Shown here: piece after piece, positions 8,186 to 16,543 of the stretch | Position numbering within the stretch: position 1 is the stretch's first letter | Layout: every line of letters starts with the position of its first letter | NCBI GenBank assembly: GCA_013215025.1 | Contig: JABSRR010000001.1 | Location: 47,923-69,673 of the forward strand | DNA: 21,751 bases | Direction: 5' to 3' | From: Pseudomonadales bacterium | GTDB lineage: Bacteria > Pseudomonadota > Gammaproteobacteria > Pseudomonadales > DT-91 | The notes under the pieces: generated by a model | Databases searched by the model: none | What the model saw: only the letters and a program-made list of their open reading frames with translations | Told to the model about the DNA's origin: nothing | Translations under genes and position numbers: made by a program

Positions 8186-8359
8186 AGTCTGTGTCTTGAA
8201 TTAGGCAAGTGATTCTACCTTGCAACAAAACTGAGCGCCACGAATAACAGCGTATACAGCTAGCAAATAGCAGAAAAAATGAACGCTGTCTTGAGTTTAG
8301 AAATAGTTCTTAGATCAGCGATTCGGGAGTGATAAACAGCGACTAGAGCGTCATGAGGG

Positions 8360-9067
8360 TTAATGCGCAACGGCTGAAAATCGATAACCGGCGCCTCGCA
8401 CGGTTTGCACTAAATTACCATAATCGCGATCCACCGCCACTGACTGCAGGGCCTTCCGTAAGCGTCTGATATGCACATCAACCGTGCGCTCTTCCACATA
8501 CACACTATTACCCCAGACATGATCAAGTAGCTGGCCACGAGAGTAAACACGGTTTTGATGGGTCATGAAAAAATTGAGCAGCTTATATTCGGTTGGACCC
8601 ATATTGATGTCTTGACCATCGACGGTTACACGATGACTACCGTGATCCAGTTTAAGGCCGTCGACTTCGATAAAGTCGCTATTTTGTAGCTTACCTGAGC
8701 GGCGCATCACCGCTTTTAAGCGCGAGATCAACTCACGTGGCGAAAACGGCTTGGTGATATAGTCGTCGGCACCAACATCGAGACCTTGAATCTTATTATC
8801 TTCAGAGGTTTTTGCAGTTAGCATAATAACTGGAATTTGCGCAGTCAGCTCGTCTTTGCGAATTCGTCGCAAAAGTTCTAAGCCACTGCCGCCTGGCAGC
8901 ATCCAGTCTAACAAGATCACATCAGGTGCACAGTCATGAACCTGCGCATAAGCTTGATGTATATCTGCGGCCTCAAAGCAGTCAAACTCTGCCATCTCAA
9001 GACCCATTCTTACCATATCGCGGATTGCTGACTCATCATCAACAATCAAAACCTTAACACCCTGCAT
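8360..9067 (-). CDS. phoB: Phosphate-regulon response regulator PhoB
   Basis: PhoB is the DNA-binding activator of the Pho regulon. It has 235 residues. The receiver domain (~3-120) has the acidic pair Asp10-Asp11, the phospho-acceptor Asp54 in VILLDWMLPGGSG, the conserved Thr in PVIMLTAKTS and Lys in DDYITKPFSPREL. The winged-helix OmpR-type DNA-binding domain (~130-232) ends with the recognition helix region RTVDVHIRRLRKAL and the hairpin VRGAGYRF. The start is the ATG at 9067 with a weak AGG about 13 bases upstream. The gene has its own Pho box, so autoregulation is likely, and phoR lies directly downstream. Confidence 0.96.
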   Translation of the reverse strand: MQGVKVLIVDDESAIRDMVRMGLEMAEFDCFEAADIHQAYAQVHDCAPDVILLDWMLPGGSGLELLRRIRKDELTAQIPVIMLTAKTSEDNKIQGLDVGADDYITKPFSPRELISRLKAVMRRSGKLQNSDFIEVDGLKLDHGSHRVTVDGQDINMGPTEYKLLNFFMTHQNRVYSRGQLLDHVWGNSVYVEERTVDVHIRRLRKALQSVAVDRDYGNLVQTVRGAGYRFSAVAH

Positions 9068-9131
9068 GGCTAATTGATTACCTTTAATCTGTCATAGTAC
9101 AACGCGAATTCGTTAATACCTTATAACACTC

Positions 9132-9165
9132 AGTAAACTACACTTATATGACAAATATATGACAA
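9132..9165 (-). promoter_or_regulatory. Pho box promoter upstream of phoB
   Basis: The minus strand at 9165-9148 reads TTGTCATATATTTGTCAT, 16 of 18 positions of the Pho box consensus. A TTTACT (9137-9132, 4 of 6 to the -10) follows 10 bases later. It lies ~80 bases before the phoB ATG and supports positive autoregulation of phoBR. Confidence 0.82.
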
Positions 9166-9222
9166 CAATCCCGCTTTTTATGAGTTTCTTGTCATATTCT
9201 ACCTAGCTGTTGGCTGACGCGA

Positions 9223-10077
9223 TTAATCTAGGATAACAGTTTTATTACCACTGATAATTACACGATCTTCAATATGTAAGCGAACACCACGAGCTAATAC
9301 ATCACTCTCAACATCTTTGCCCAGTCTGACCATATCTTGCTTGCTGTGGCGGTGAGACACCCTTACCACATCTTGCTCAATAATCGGCCCCTCATCTAAC
9401 TGGCCAGTAACATAATGACAAGTCGCACCAATCAATTTTACCCCGCGCTCATACGCTTTTTGATAAGGGTTAGCACCAATAAAGGAAGGCAGGAAGCTAT
9501 GATGAATATTTATCATTTGTCCCGCATAGGCTTCACACAGCGTATTTGGCATAATCTGCATAAAACGCGCAAGCACGGTAAAGTCTGCTTGATAGTGATC
9601 GATATAGCTTGCTACCTCCGCAAACGCCGCAGCTTTATCGGCTTTTGGAAATGGCACATAATGGAACGGAATATCATGCCATTCTACCATCTCGCGAAGA
9701 TTTTCATGATTTGAAACCACTGCTGGTATATCACAGGCAAGATCACCTGAATGCCATCGATGAAGTAAATCAGCCAAGCAGTGCGAGGCATGGCTGGCAA
9801 GTATCAACATTTTTTTCGCTTGCTGCGACTCAGTTAAACGCCACTGCATATCAAAACGCTGCGCCAGTGCCGCAAACTGCTGCCTAAATTCCGACAAAGT
9901 CAGATCCAGCGAATCCACTTTAATCTCATTTCGCATATAAAAGCGACCGGTCTCTTGATCGCTATGGTAGCTGGCTTCGAGCAGCCAGCCATGATGTTGC
10001 GCAATAAACGCCGAAACCTCGGCAACAATGCCCACTCGATCAGGGCAATCAATAATCAGACGATAACTGGGTGACAT
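9223..10077 (-). CDS. purU: Formyltetrahydrofolate deformylase PurU
   Basis: PurU hydrolyses 10-formyl-tetrahydrofolate to formate and tetrahydrofolate. It balances one-carbon pools and supplies formate for purine synthesis. The N-terminal ACT domain (~1-80) shows YRLIIDCPDRVGIVAEVSAF and GRFYMRNEI. The C-terminal formyl transferase-like catalytic domain shows INIHHSFLPSFIGANPY, GATCHYVTGQLDEGPIIEQD and the LHIEDRVIISGNKTVIL end. The hydrolase residues of the family (Asn-Ile-His-His and the Asp of LDEGP) are present. I start it at ATG 10077 (284 residues). An in-frame TTG at 10089 would add MSKF, and neither start has a well-placed ribosome site. It lies upstream of phoB in the same direction, but the phoB Pho promoter separates the two. 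Confidence 0.93.
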   Translation of the reverse strand: MSPSYRLIIDCPDRVGIVAEVSAFIAQHHGWLLEASYHSDQETGRFYMRNEIKVDSLDLTLSEFRQQFAALAQRFDMQWRLTESQQAKKMLILASHASHCLADLLHRWHSGDLACDIPAVVSNHENLREMVEWHDIPFHYVPFPKADKAAAFAEVASYIDHYQADFTVLARFMQIMPNTLCEAYAGQMINIHHSFLPSFIGANPYQKAYERGVKLIGATCHYVTGQLDEGPIIEQDVVRVSHRHSKQDMVRLGKDVESDVLARGVRLHIEDRVIISGNKTVILD

Positions 10078-10204
10078 AAATTTGCTCAAAAGTTTCCAGA
10101 GGCTTAATTATGGCATAGCATTTGCTCAACTTAAATCAAAGCCTTGCTTATGAGCTTAGCTGGGCATTTTCTCCACCCTAAAACTGACATAGACGAGGTT
10201 CTTT

Positions 10205-10630
10205 ATGTCTGATAAAAATTGGATGCTAAACCCGACTGCGATTTCGCATGCGCGTGTATGTATTGCTGTCATTCAAGAGGAGCTTGGGGTTAAGTTAAAA
10301 CTGTCTCATCCGCAGTTTTTAGAAATGATTAAAGAATATATCGAATTAACCGACTCTGTTGAATTAGCCAGCGCTTACAACGTGCTTGCGAGCATGGCCG
10401 GCAGCCAACTCGATGCAGTCGCCACTGCGCCGCAAAAGGTAGTTAATCTTAACCCGCCCAATGCAAAACCCGTTGAAACTCCAGTAGTTGCAGCAACACA
10501 AGTGGCACCAGCGCCAGTCAACACAAATTCACAGCAGGAAATGATTGAGTATAAAGGTAAGCTATACCCGCGTTTTAGCGACGAGGGTGAGTTTAAGGGT
10601 TTATACCGCGGCCAGCCGCGCTATGCCTAA
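10205..10630 (+). CDS. Uncharacterised 141-residue protein with conserved-looking C-terminal Tyr/Gly/Arg motif
   Basis: I do not recognise the function. The gene has a good GAGG ribosome site 7 bases before its ATG and is divergent from purU. The protein has three parts. The first is a mostly helical N-terminal region (~1-75, for example HARVCIAVIQEELGVKLKL and LEMIKEYIELTDSVELASAY). The second is a Pro/Ala/Val-rich low-complexity linker (~76-110). The third is a compact C-terminus, EYKGKLYPRFSDEGEFKGLY followed by RGQPRY. No signal peptide or membrane segment is visible, so a cytoplasmic location is expected. The short Tyr- and Gly-rich tail after a flexible linker looks like a binding peptide or a small beta motif. 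The terminator at 10808-10830 is the nearest stop for its transcript. Confidence 0.8.
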   Translation: MSDKNWMLNPTAISHARVCIAVIQEELGVKLKLSHPQFLEMIKEYIELTDSVELASAYNVLASMAGSQLDAVATAPQKVVNLNPPNAKPVETPVVAATQVAPAPVNTNSQQEMIEYKGKLYPRFSDEGEFKGLYRGQPRYA

Positions 10631-10960
10631 GACGTGATCTGAGCTTCGATCTCGATTTGGCAGTTTTTCCCTTATCGCTTGCTAATTATGATCCGTCTTG
10701 CTAGCACTTTTTACTACCCAGTTTTCTAGTCTAAGCTGCACACCTAGCTTTTGCTTCGCCAACAGGGCCAGTGGCAGCGAGTATACATCTCCTATTAACC
10801 AAGCTTTAGCACCATTATGGTGCTTTTTTTATTATGTAGCACCAAATTATCCCATTTTGCCATTATCGGCCTGCTCTTATACTTCAGCTACAATTATTGC
10901 TATAGTTCAGCTCGACAAACTTTCCTGCATAGCTTTGATAATTTCTACTAATACTTCACC
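10631..10960. other. Intergenic region before dusA
   Basis: These 330 bases hold no convincing gene. The only clear element is a strong plus-strand terminator at 10808-10830, ~180 bases past the preceding stop. A reading frame crossing into dusA here has no ribosome site and looks non-coding. The long tail before the terminator could be a 3' untranslated region or a small RNA, but I see no clear internal promoter. Confidence 0.5.
10808..10830 (+). terminator. Intrinsic terminator before dusA
   Basis: The perfect 7-pair stem AGCACCA/TGGTGCT with a TTA loop runs directly into seven T's on the plus strand. It is suited to ending transcription from the 10205-10630 gene. Confidence 0.9.
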
Positions 10961-11983
10961 ATGTCAATAATCCATGCCGACCAATCATCACAGCTCGATC
11001 ATCGCTTTTGTGTTGCCCCGATGATCGATTGGACCGACCGTCACTGCCGCTATTTTCATCGCTTGCTGAGTAAATCCGCTCGACTTTATACTGAGATGGT
11101 GACTACTGGTGCTATCTTGCATGGTGATGCTGAACGCTATCTTGAGACATCTAGCAACCAGCAGCCAGTGGCATTGCAGCTCGGCGGTTCTGACCCTCAA
11201 GCTTTAGCCGAGTCGATTCAGCTCGCCAATGCATTCGCATACGACGAATACAATTTGAATGTTGGCTGCCCTTCCGATCGTGTGCAATCCGGTCGTTTCG
11301 GCGCCTGTCTGATGGCAGAACCCAAGTTGGTGGCAGACTGCTTTCAAGCCATGCAGGAAAATAGCCATCAACGGCTTATAAGCATCAAGTGTCGCACCGG
11401 AATTGACCACAATGACTCTTTCGAGTTTTTGCTGCACTTTATTGAGACATTATATGCATCAGGCTGCCGCGTGTTTATTGTGCATGCCAGAAAAGCTTGG
11501 CTCAGTGGTTTGAGCCCGAAACAAAATCGCGAAATTCCACCGCTTGATTATACCCGCGTTCACAGACTTTGTGAGTATTTCCCCGATGCGCAATTTATTG
11601 TCAATGGCGGTATTGTTGATTTACAGCAAGCTGGTGAGCAGTTATCTGCCTGCCATGGCGTCATGATTGGCCGAGCTGCCTATCAACATCCTTGGTTATT
11701 ACAGCAGGTTGACCATCAGCTATTTCAGCAGCATAAGCCATCTATTTCGCGTCATGATGTCATCCATGCCATGTTGCCGTATATCGAGCAGGAGCTGCAA
11801 CGCGGCACACGTCTGCATCATATCACCCGACATATGCTGGGCTTATTTAATGGCATGAAAGGTGCTAAACAATATAGGCGCTTTCTCAGTGAAAACGCCA
11901 ATCAGCCTGGTGCCAATGCGCAAACCTTGCTTGCTGCCAGCCATTTTGTCGATCATGAAAGCGGATTAATGCCTCAATCATGA
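10961..11983 (+). CDS. dusA: tRNA-dihydrouridine(20/20a) synthase DusA
   Basis: DusA is an FMN-dependent enzyme that reduces uridines 20 and 20a in the tRNA D-loop. It has 340 residues. The N-terminal TIM barrel shows FCVAPMIDWTDRHCRYFHRL, the DusA-style NLNVGCPSDRVQSGRFGACL with catalytic Cys103, and the flavin-phosphate region QFIVNGGI...GVMIGRAAYQHPW. The C-terminal helical tRNA-binding domain ends MLGLFNGMKGAKQYRRFLS. The WTDRHCRYF and SGRFGACLM variants separate DusA from DusB and DusC. The ATG at 10961 has no good ribosome site and gives about 15 residues before the barrel, so the exact start is uncertain. The tal gene follows after 47 bases, probably in one operon; dusA and tal also lie close together in pseudomonads as I recall. 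Confidence 0.94.
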   Translation: MSIIHADQSSQLDHRFCVAPMIDWTDRHCRYFHRLLSKSARLYTEMVTTGAILHGDAERYLETSSNQQPVALQLGGSDPQALAESIQLANAFAYDEYNLNVGCPSDRVQSGRFGACLMAEPKLVADCFQAMQENSHQRLISIKCRTGIDHNDSFEFLLHFIETLYASGCRVFIVHARKAWLSGLSPKQNREIPPLDYTRVHRLCEYFPDAQFIVNGGIVDLQQAGEQLSACHGVMIGRAAYQHPWLLQQVDHQLFQQHKPSISRHDVIHAMLPYIEQELQRGTRLHHITRHMLGLFNGMKGAKQYRRFLSENANQPGANAQTLLAASHFVDHESGLMPQS

Positions 11984-12030
11984 CCGAGCAATAATGTTTT
12001 GATACAACAATAAGGAAATATGGAAGTCTT

Positions 12031-12957
12031 ATGACGGCGAATAGTTTAGAACAGTTACAACAATATACGACTATCGTCGCAGATACCGGTGATATTGAAG
12101 CGATTCATCAGTTTAAACCGATGGATGCCACCACCAACCCCTCTCTAATGCTCAAAGCCAGTGAACTTGAGGGTTATGATAAATATCTAGCAGAGGCAAA
12201 AAGCTTTGCCGATGGCGACCCCAGCCTTGCCTGTGATAAATTTGCCACCCTGATTGGCCGAGATATTCTCAGCAAAATTAGCGGTGTGGTATCAACCGAG
12301 ATTGATGCTCGCTTAAGCTTTAACCAACAGGCAACCATTGAGCGCGGACGACGCATCATTGCGCTTTACAAGCAGCTGGGCATTGACTCGAGTCGAATTT
12401 TATTAAAAATCGCTGCCACCTGGGAAGGCATCCAAGCGGCCAAGGTATTGGAGCAAGAGGGACTGGCCTGCAATATCACTTTATTATTCTCGATGGCGCA
12501 GGCCCGCGCCGCGGCCGATGTGCAAGCTACTTTAATCTCACCTTTTGTCGGCCGCATTACCGATTGGTATAAAGCACAGCAAGGTGTTGAGCACTTTGCT
12601 GCAGATCAGGACCCTGGGGTGAAATCTGTGCGTGAAATCTATCAGTACTATAAAGGTGCTGGTTTTGACACGATCGTGATGGGTGCAAGCTTTCGGAATA
12701 TTGAGCAAGTTAAGGCATTAGCAGGCTGTGATAAATTAACCATCAGCCCCTCCTTACTTGAGCAACTGAAACAAAGCGACGTCTATGTGCCCGAAAAACT
12801 GGGCAAGAATATTGCTTTCTGCGCTCAAGAGCCGATCAGTGAAGCTGAATTTCGTTTTGCCTTAGCAAATGACAATATGGCTAATGAAAAGCTCGCGCAA
12901 GGCATCCAAGCATTTGTAAAAGACCAACAGACACTGGAAGAAAAATTCAGTCGCTAA
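12031..12957 (+). CDS. tal: Transaldolase
   Basis: Transaldolase transfers dihydroxyacetone units in the non-oxidative pentose phosphate pathway, interconverting sedoheptulose-7-P plus glyceraldehyde-3-P with erythrose-4-P plus fructose-6-P. It has 308 residues of the TalB/TalA type. Visible motifs are MDATTNPSLM (~31-40), the Schiff-base Lys126 in SRILLKIAATWEGIQAA, the strand CNITLLFSMAQA, SPFVGRITDWYK, and TIVMGASFRNIEQV near the C-terminal side. The ribosome site is strong (AAGGAA plus a closer GGAAG). The gene is probably translated from a dusA-tal transcript. Confidence 0.96.
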   Translation: MTANSLEQLQQYTTIVADTGDIEAIHQFKPMDATTNPSLMLKASELEGYDKYLAEAKSFADGDPSLACDKFATLIGRDILSKISGVVSTEIDARLSFNQQATIERGRRIIALYKQLGIDSSRILLKIAATWEGIQAAKVLEQEGLACNITLLFSMAQARAAADVQATLISPFVGRITDWYKAQQGVEHFAADQDPGVKSVREIYQYYKGAGFDTIVMGASFRNIEQVKALAGCDKLTISPSLLEQLKQSDVYVPEKLGKNIAFCAQEPISEAEFRFALANDNMANEKLAQGIQAFVKDQQTLEEKFSR

Positions 12958-12966
12958 GCCGCGACT
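12942..12966 (-). terminator. Possible terminator for mlaA, overlapping the tal stop
   Basis: On the minus strand AGTCGC/GCGACT (6 pairs, 6-base loop) is followed after three bases by a run of five T's. It lies ~25 bases past the mlaA stop and includes the last codons of the convergent tal gene. The stem is short, so the call is tentative. Confidence 0.4.
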
Positions 12967-12990
12967 TGAAGCAGCAGCTGTTGCGCTTGA

Positions 12991-13725
12991 TCAAAATTCA
13001 TCATCGAGCCAGTTGTCATCATCAAGATCATCGCCAAAGCTATCTTCTATGAGTCCATCGCTAATCAGAAAATCGCGGTTTTGCAAAAACGCATCGCGGA
13101 GAAAAATATATCTGTCGCCGGTAATGAGCGTTTCAGCTGCAATCACATCCGCGCGTGAATCAATAAAATATAGCCCGATACGGCCATAGTTAACTAAAGA
13201 GTCATTATTCAAATTCACCAGTGGGTTAACATATAGATTGGGTATCAACCCGGCAGCATCTCTAACCGTTGAAGGCCCAAACAACGGTAGCACCAGATAG
13301 GGGCCGGCATCGACACCCCAAACCGCGAAAGTTTGACCAAAGTCTTCCTCATCGGCATAGATACCTAACTCAGAAGCCACATCAAACAGGCCAAAGAAAC
13401 CCAGCGTAGAATTGATCGCGAAACGCGCAAAACTCAGCGATAGATTTTTAGGCTTGGCTTGCAGACCAGAATTCAGCATGGTGTTAACTTCGAAGGTATT
13501 GGCAAAGGCATTGCTTAAGCCATTATTAAGCGGTGTTGGCAATAACCAGTTATAGCCAACTGCCACCGGCCTTAATAAATATTGATCAGCCGCTTCATTA
13601 AACGCAAACACCGAGCGATTAAAGCCTTGCCAGGGATCTGGCTCAGAATTTTTGCTATCGCTGCACACCTGTGGGCTAAGCCCTAATAGAATAAACCACA
13701 GGATTAATTGAAAATTCAGATTCAC
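12991..13725 (-). CDS. mlaA: MlaA-family outer-membrane lipid asymmetry protein (VacJ)
   Basis: MlaA removes mislocalised phospholipids from the outer leaflet of the outer membrane and passes them to MlaC. It has 244 residues, the usual length. The family signature is clear: DPWQGFNRSVFAFNEAADQY, RPVAVGYNWLLP, FARFAINSTLGFFGLFDVAS, EDFGQTFAVWGVDAGPYLVL and PLFGPSTVRDAAG. The N-terminus is a hydrophobic signal (NLNFQLILWFILLGLSPQVC), but the only Cys (Cys21) is preceded by Pro-Gln-Val rather than a normal lipobox (Leu-Ala-Gly). Lipidation is therefore doubtful. The start is GTG at 13725 with GGGAA about 8 bases upstream. The C-terminus is unusually acidic (DSFGDDLDDDNWLDDEF). It is the last gene of a likely tmcA-HIT-mlaA transcript. 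No other mla genes are in the window. Confidence 0.92.
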   Translation of the reverse strand: MNLNFQLILWFILLGLSPQVCSDSKNSEPDPWQGFNRSVFAFNEAADQYLLRPVAVGYNWLLPTPLNNGLSNAFANTFEVNTMLNSGLQAKPKNLSLSFARFAINSTLGFFGLFDVASELGIYADEEDFGQTFAVWGVDAGPYLVLPLFGPSTVRDAAGLIPNLYVNPLVNLNNDSLVNYGRIGLYFIDSRADVIAAETLITGDRYIFLRDAFLQNRDFLISDGLIEDSFGDDLDDDNWLDDEF

Positions 13726-13775
13726 GATTTATTTCCCAATACGGGCTTTGATGAACAAGGTTTTAATCAACACAG

Positions 13776-14165
13776 TTATAGATGCGCAGCAATCTTAGCC
13801 GCAGCCGCTGCCAAGTCATCCGACTCAGCAAACGCCAAATTTTGAAAACTGATATCCTCAAGACGGTTTATCGGAATTAAATGAATATGGGTATGCGGCA
13901 CTTCTAAACCAGCAATCACAAGACTGACCCGCAAACAAGGATAGGCCTGCTTTATCGCCTTTGTCACGCGCTGCGATAGCTGCATAAGGTGAGCCGCCAC
14001 ATCGCCAGGCAAATCATCAAAATGATCAATTTCTTGGCGCGGAATCACCAGCACATGACCTGGCTGCACCGGTTGAATTGTCATAATCGCAATAGCTATC
14101 TCATCTTGATAGACAAAATGCCCTGGCAACTGACCCTGCATAATTTGACTAAATACTGATGACAT
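13776..14165 (-). CDS. HIT-family nucleotide hydrolase
   Basis: HIT proteins of this type hydrolyse or transfer nucleotidyl groups, often removing AMP from amines or dinucleotides. It has 129 residues. The family triad HTHIHLIP is at ~91-98, with His93 as the expected nucleophile. The upstream strand region QPVQPGHVLVIPRQEIDHFD (~31-50) is also standard. It is short, like Hint/HinT-type members; the substrate cannot be read from sequence. The ATG at 14165 lies inside the 3' end of tmcA (17-base overlap). An AAGGA ribosome site sits about 9 bases upstream, within tmcA, which suggests translational coupling. The mlaA start follows after 50 bases. Confidence 0.9.
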   Translation of the reverse strand: MSSVFSQIMQGQLPGHFVYQDEIAIAIMTIQPVQPGHVLVIPRQEIDHFDDLPGDVAAHLMQLSQRVTKAIKQAYPCLRVSLVIAGLEVPHTHIHLIPINRLEDISFQNLAFAESDDLAAAAAKIAAHL

Positions 14166-16413
14166 CTGTTGATTCCTTATCGTTTATGGGCTGTTGTAAA
14201 AACAGCGCCAATCGAGGTGCTAACCATTTACGGCAGAGTGCCTGAAATGTCTTAAATCCGTCGACCTGAAGCTGTGCATAATAGTCGCTGGCCGCATGAT
14301 TACCAATAAATATTTGCTGCAGAATCTGCTCCAGTTGAAGATTAGCTAACGGTGCATTGCTGAGCTCGCCTGAGGGCTGCGCGACTGATGGAGGTAATGG
14401 GTGCCGGCACCAACTGAGTAATGCACTCGTGAAGGCAGCCCGCACCTGAAACAACGTGGCTTGTTGCTGCAAAAACCGCTGCAGCTGATGAATCTCGGCT
14501 TTGCATAAATCAAAGCCCTCGGCTGCTGTAAACTCAAGTTGCTGACCTAGCTGGGCGAATACCGCAGGCGTTAAATCAGATTGATAACGCATTCGCAGCC
14601 AAAGTGCTTTGCGTAAAGCTTGACGGTGTTGCTGCCATAATGCAGCTAGGTTTGCTTGCTGCAAACTATCAGTTGCTACTACTAACACAGTGAATGCACC
14701 GCTATTAGACTCTTTTTTACTGCCTAATTGGCAGACCTGATAACCGCAAGATTGCCAAAACTGCAATACTGCAGGATCATAGGCAAAGCTAGCACCGAGC
14801 ACGCCCTGTGGCGTTAGATTGGCTTTTAAAAAGCCCAGCATTGCCTGACCAAGCCCTTGCCGTCGATAAGCTGATAATGTGGCAATACGCATCACCCGCC
14901 AAAAGCGCAGTGATAACCATTGATAATCGCTGAACATTGCTAGTTGCTGCGGCAGCAAATGCCCACGAAATCGGCGCGGCTGTGCAACAAAACTGTCTAT
15001 TGCATGCTGAGGAAAACACCCTTCGGCCATCACTACGGCTGCCGCAACAATCGTTTCGGCCTGCAGACAATCATGGTAGGCAACAAAAATTTTAAGCTGG
15101 CTATCGTCAAGCATCAGCCGCACATCATCAGCCGAGGTTTGATAGTGGGCTTCGAGTAAAACGGCAAACACGGCCGCAAACAGACTCTCATCCTGAGACA
15201 GCTGTGATTGCGATAACTGGATAAACTTTGGCTGCTGGCACTGTTGCAGTCGCGGCAGGGTCTCAGGCAGCTTTAACAAGCAAAGTTGGTTGATCCAACG
15301 CTCCAGCGCATCATCCGCGCGATATCGAAACGCATATGACATATTCAGCTTGAGCAGACGATTAGCATAGCGCTGTGCGAGCTGCTGCTCGAATTTAATC
15401 GCAAAGCCGCGACCATGCCCCTCATAACCTGCGACAGTGGTAGCAAAAATAATGTGTTTTGCAGCATTGCTTAATAAGTCTAAACACTGCAGTGCGATGC
15501 TGGCTGCCTCATCAATAATCAGGAAGTCAAAGCCCGCTTGTGACCCTTGATCAAGCGCCATAATGCATTGATCAATGGGTAAAAAAGCCTGCTCACAAAT
15601 GTTTATATGCTGAGAATCGCAGTGCCTAAACACGCTCTGTAAGGCACTCTGATGTTGCGCCGTGATGATAATTTTAGCGCCGGGATGTTGCCTATGCAGC
15701 GCACTAAACAGCATACCCAGTAATGCCGACTTACCACGTCCCCTGTCACCTAGTATCACACTGGCAGAGGCTATTGTGGCGTCATCAAGGTGCTCTAACA
15801 GTGCATCTAAGCTGGCTGCTTGCTGTGTCGAAGCTGCAGCAGTATCAAGCGATGTTGCGAAGCTGCCGCAAAAGTCCACAGGCACATCGCTAAGATGCGA
15901 GAGATAAAAATACTGATCCAGCAAAGCTGCAAAACTTTCAATAATACGCTGGGTGAAGCGCGGTACCGAAATTGCTGTCGATAAATCAAAGCCCGATGTT
16001 AGTTTGTAGGTATCAGGGTCGGGAAATTGCGGCCAACTGCTGTCGTCTGGCGTCAGTATGACTAATAGACCGCCTTGCTGAACCGTGCCAGTCAGCATGG
16101 CCAGTATATTAGGGTTCAAACCCTGAAACGCATTGAATAGCACGACACGAGCGTCTTGACCAAGGAAGCGCCGCGACTGATTGATCGTATGTGCCGGTAC
16201 AGCAGTAAACAAACTATCGCTGTAACTAAGTCCCTGTAGTAGCAAGCCGCCAGGCTGTTTATCGGGTTTTAAGGCGTAAAACTGCTGTAGCGTCGGCCAT
16301 AGGGATTGCCATAGCGCAATCGCTGCAGATTCGCTCGCCGCAGCAATGCGCAAAATGCCTCGCTGCTGCTGCTGAGATAATCTAGCTAAGCTATCGGGTT
16401 TTAAGTTGGCCAT
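14149..16413 (-). CDS. tmcA: tRNA(Met) cytidine acetyltransferase TmcA
   Basis: TmcA makes N4-acetylcytidine at the wobble position of elongator tRNA(Met), using ATP and acetyl-CoA, which prevents misreading of isoleucine codons. It has 754 residues. The order is an N-terminal DUF1726-like region (~1-190), an RNA-helicase-like ATPase with Walker A GDRGRGKS (~222-229) and Walker B FLIIDEAAS (~297-305), a GNAT acetyltransferase with RIATLSAYRRQGLGQAMLGF (~509-528, acetyl-CoA loop RRQGLGQ), and a C-terminal tRNA-binding tail. The protein is rich in Gln, including QQQQ near the N-terminus. The ATG at 16413 has AAGGA 5 bases upstream. It is divergent from glpE and heads the tmcA-HIT-mlaA group. 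Confidence 0.94.
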   Translation of the reverse strand: MANLKPDSLARLSQQQQRGILRIAAASESAAIALWQSLWPTLQQFYALKPDKQPGGLLLQGLSYSDSLFTAVPAHTINQSRRFLGQDARVVLFNAFQGLNPNILAMLTGTVQQGGLLVILTPDDSSWPQFPDPDTYKLTSGFDLSTAISVPRFTQRIIESFAALLDQYFYLSHLSDVPVDFCGSFATSLDTAAASTQQAASLDALLEHLDDATIASASVILGDRGRGKSALLGMLFSALHRQHPGAKIIITAQHQSALQSVFRHCDSQHINICEQAFLPIDQCIMALDQGSQAGFDFLIIDEAASIALQCLDLLSNAAKHIIFATTVAGYEGHGRGFAIKFEQQLAQRYANRLLKLNMSYAFRYRADDALERWINQLCLLKLPETLPRLQQCQQPKFIQLSQSQLSQDESLFAAVFAVLLEAHYQTSADDVRLMLDDSQLKIFVAYHDCLQAETIVAAAVVMAEGCFPQHAIDSFVAQPRRFRGHLLPQQLAMFSDYQWLSLRFWRVMRIATLSAYRRQGLGQAMLGFLKANLTPQGVLGASFAYDPAVLQFWQSCGYQVCQLGSKKESNSGAFTVLVVATDSLQQANLAALWQQHRQALRKALWLRMRYQSDLTPAVFAQLGQQLEFTAAEGFDLCKAEIHQLQRFLQQQATLFQVRAAFTSALLSWCRHPLPPSVAQPSGELSNAPLANLQLEQILQQIFIGNHAASDYYAQLQVDGFKTFQALCRKWLAPRLALFLQQPINDKESTDVISI

Positions 16414-16543
16414 AAATCCTTGCGTATTAAATTATAAACGAATGCGCCAGCGCGCAGCTCCCGCTAAACTGTTGGCATAGCTATCTGCGCTGCGTCGATT
16501 ACGCTATGATAAGTGAATCGATTCAGAACCTCAGCGAAAACCT

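Noticed and set aside
8247..8291. Inverted repeat ACAGCGT/ACGCTGT between phoB and phoR as a terminator
   Set aside because: Short arms with a ~30-base loop and no T tract on the minus strand.
10698..10970. Reading frame of 90 codons running into the dusA start
   Set aside because: It has no ribosome site, crosses a strong intrinsic terminator and has non-coding-like composition.
12020..12034. Four-codon leader ORF (ATG GAA GTC TTA TGA) overlapping the tal start as ATGA
   Set aside because: Too short to distinguish from chance; no rare-codon or amino-acid-control signature.
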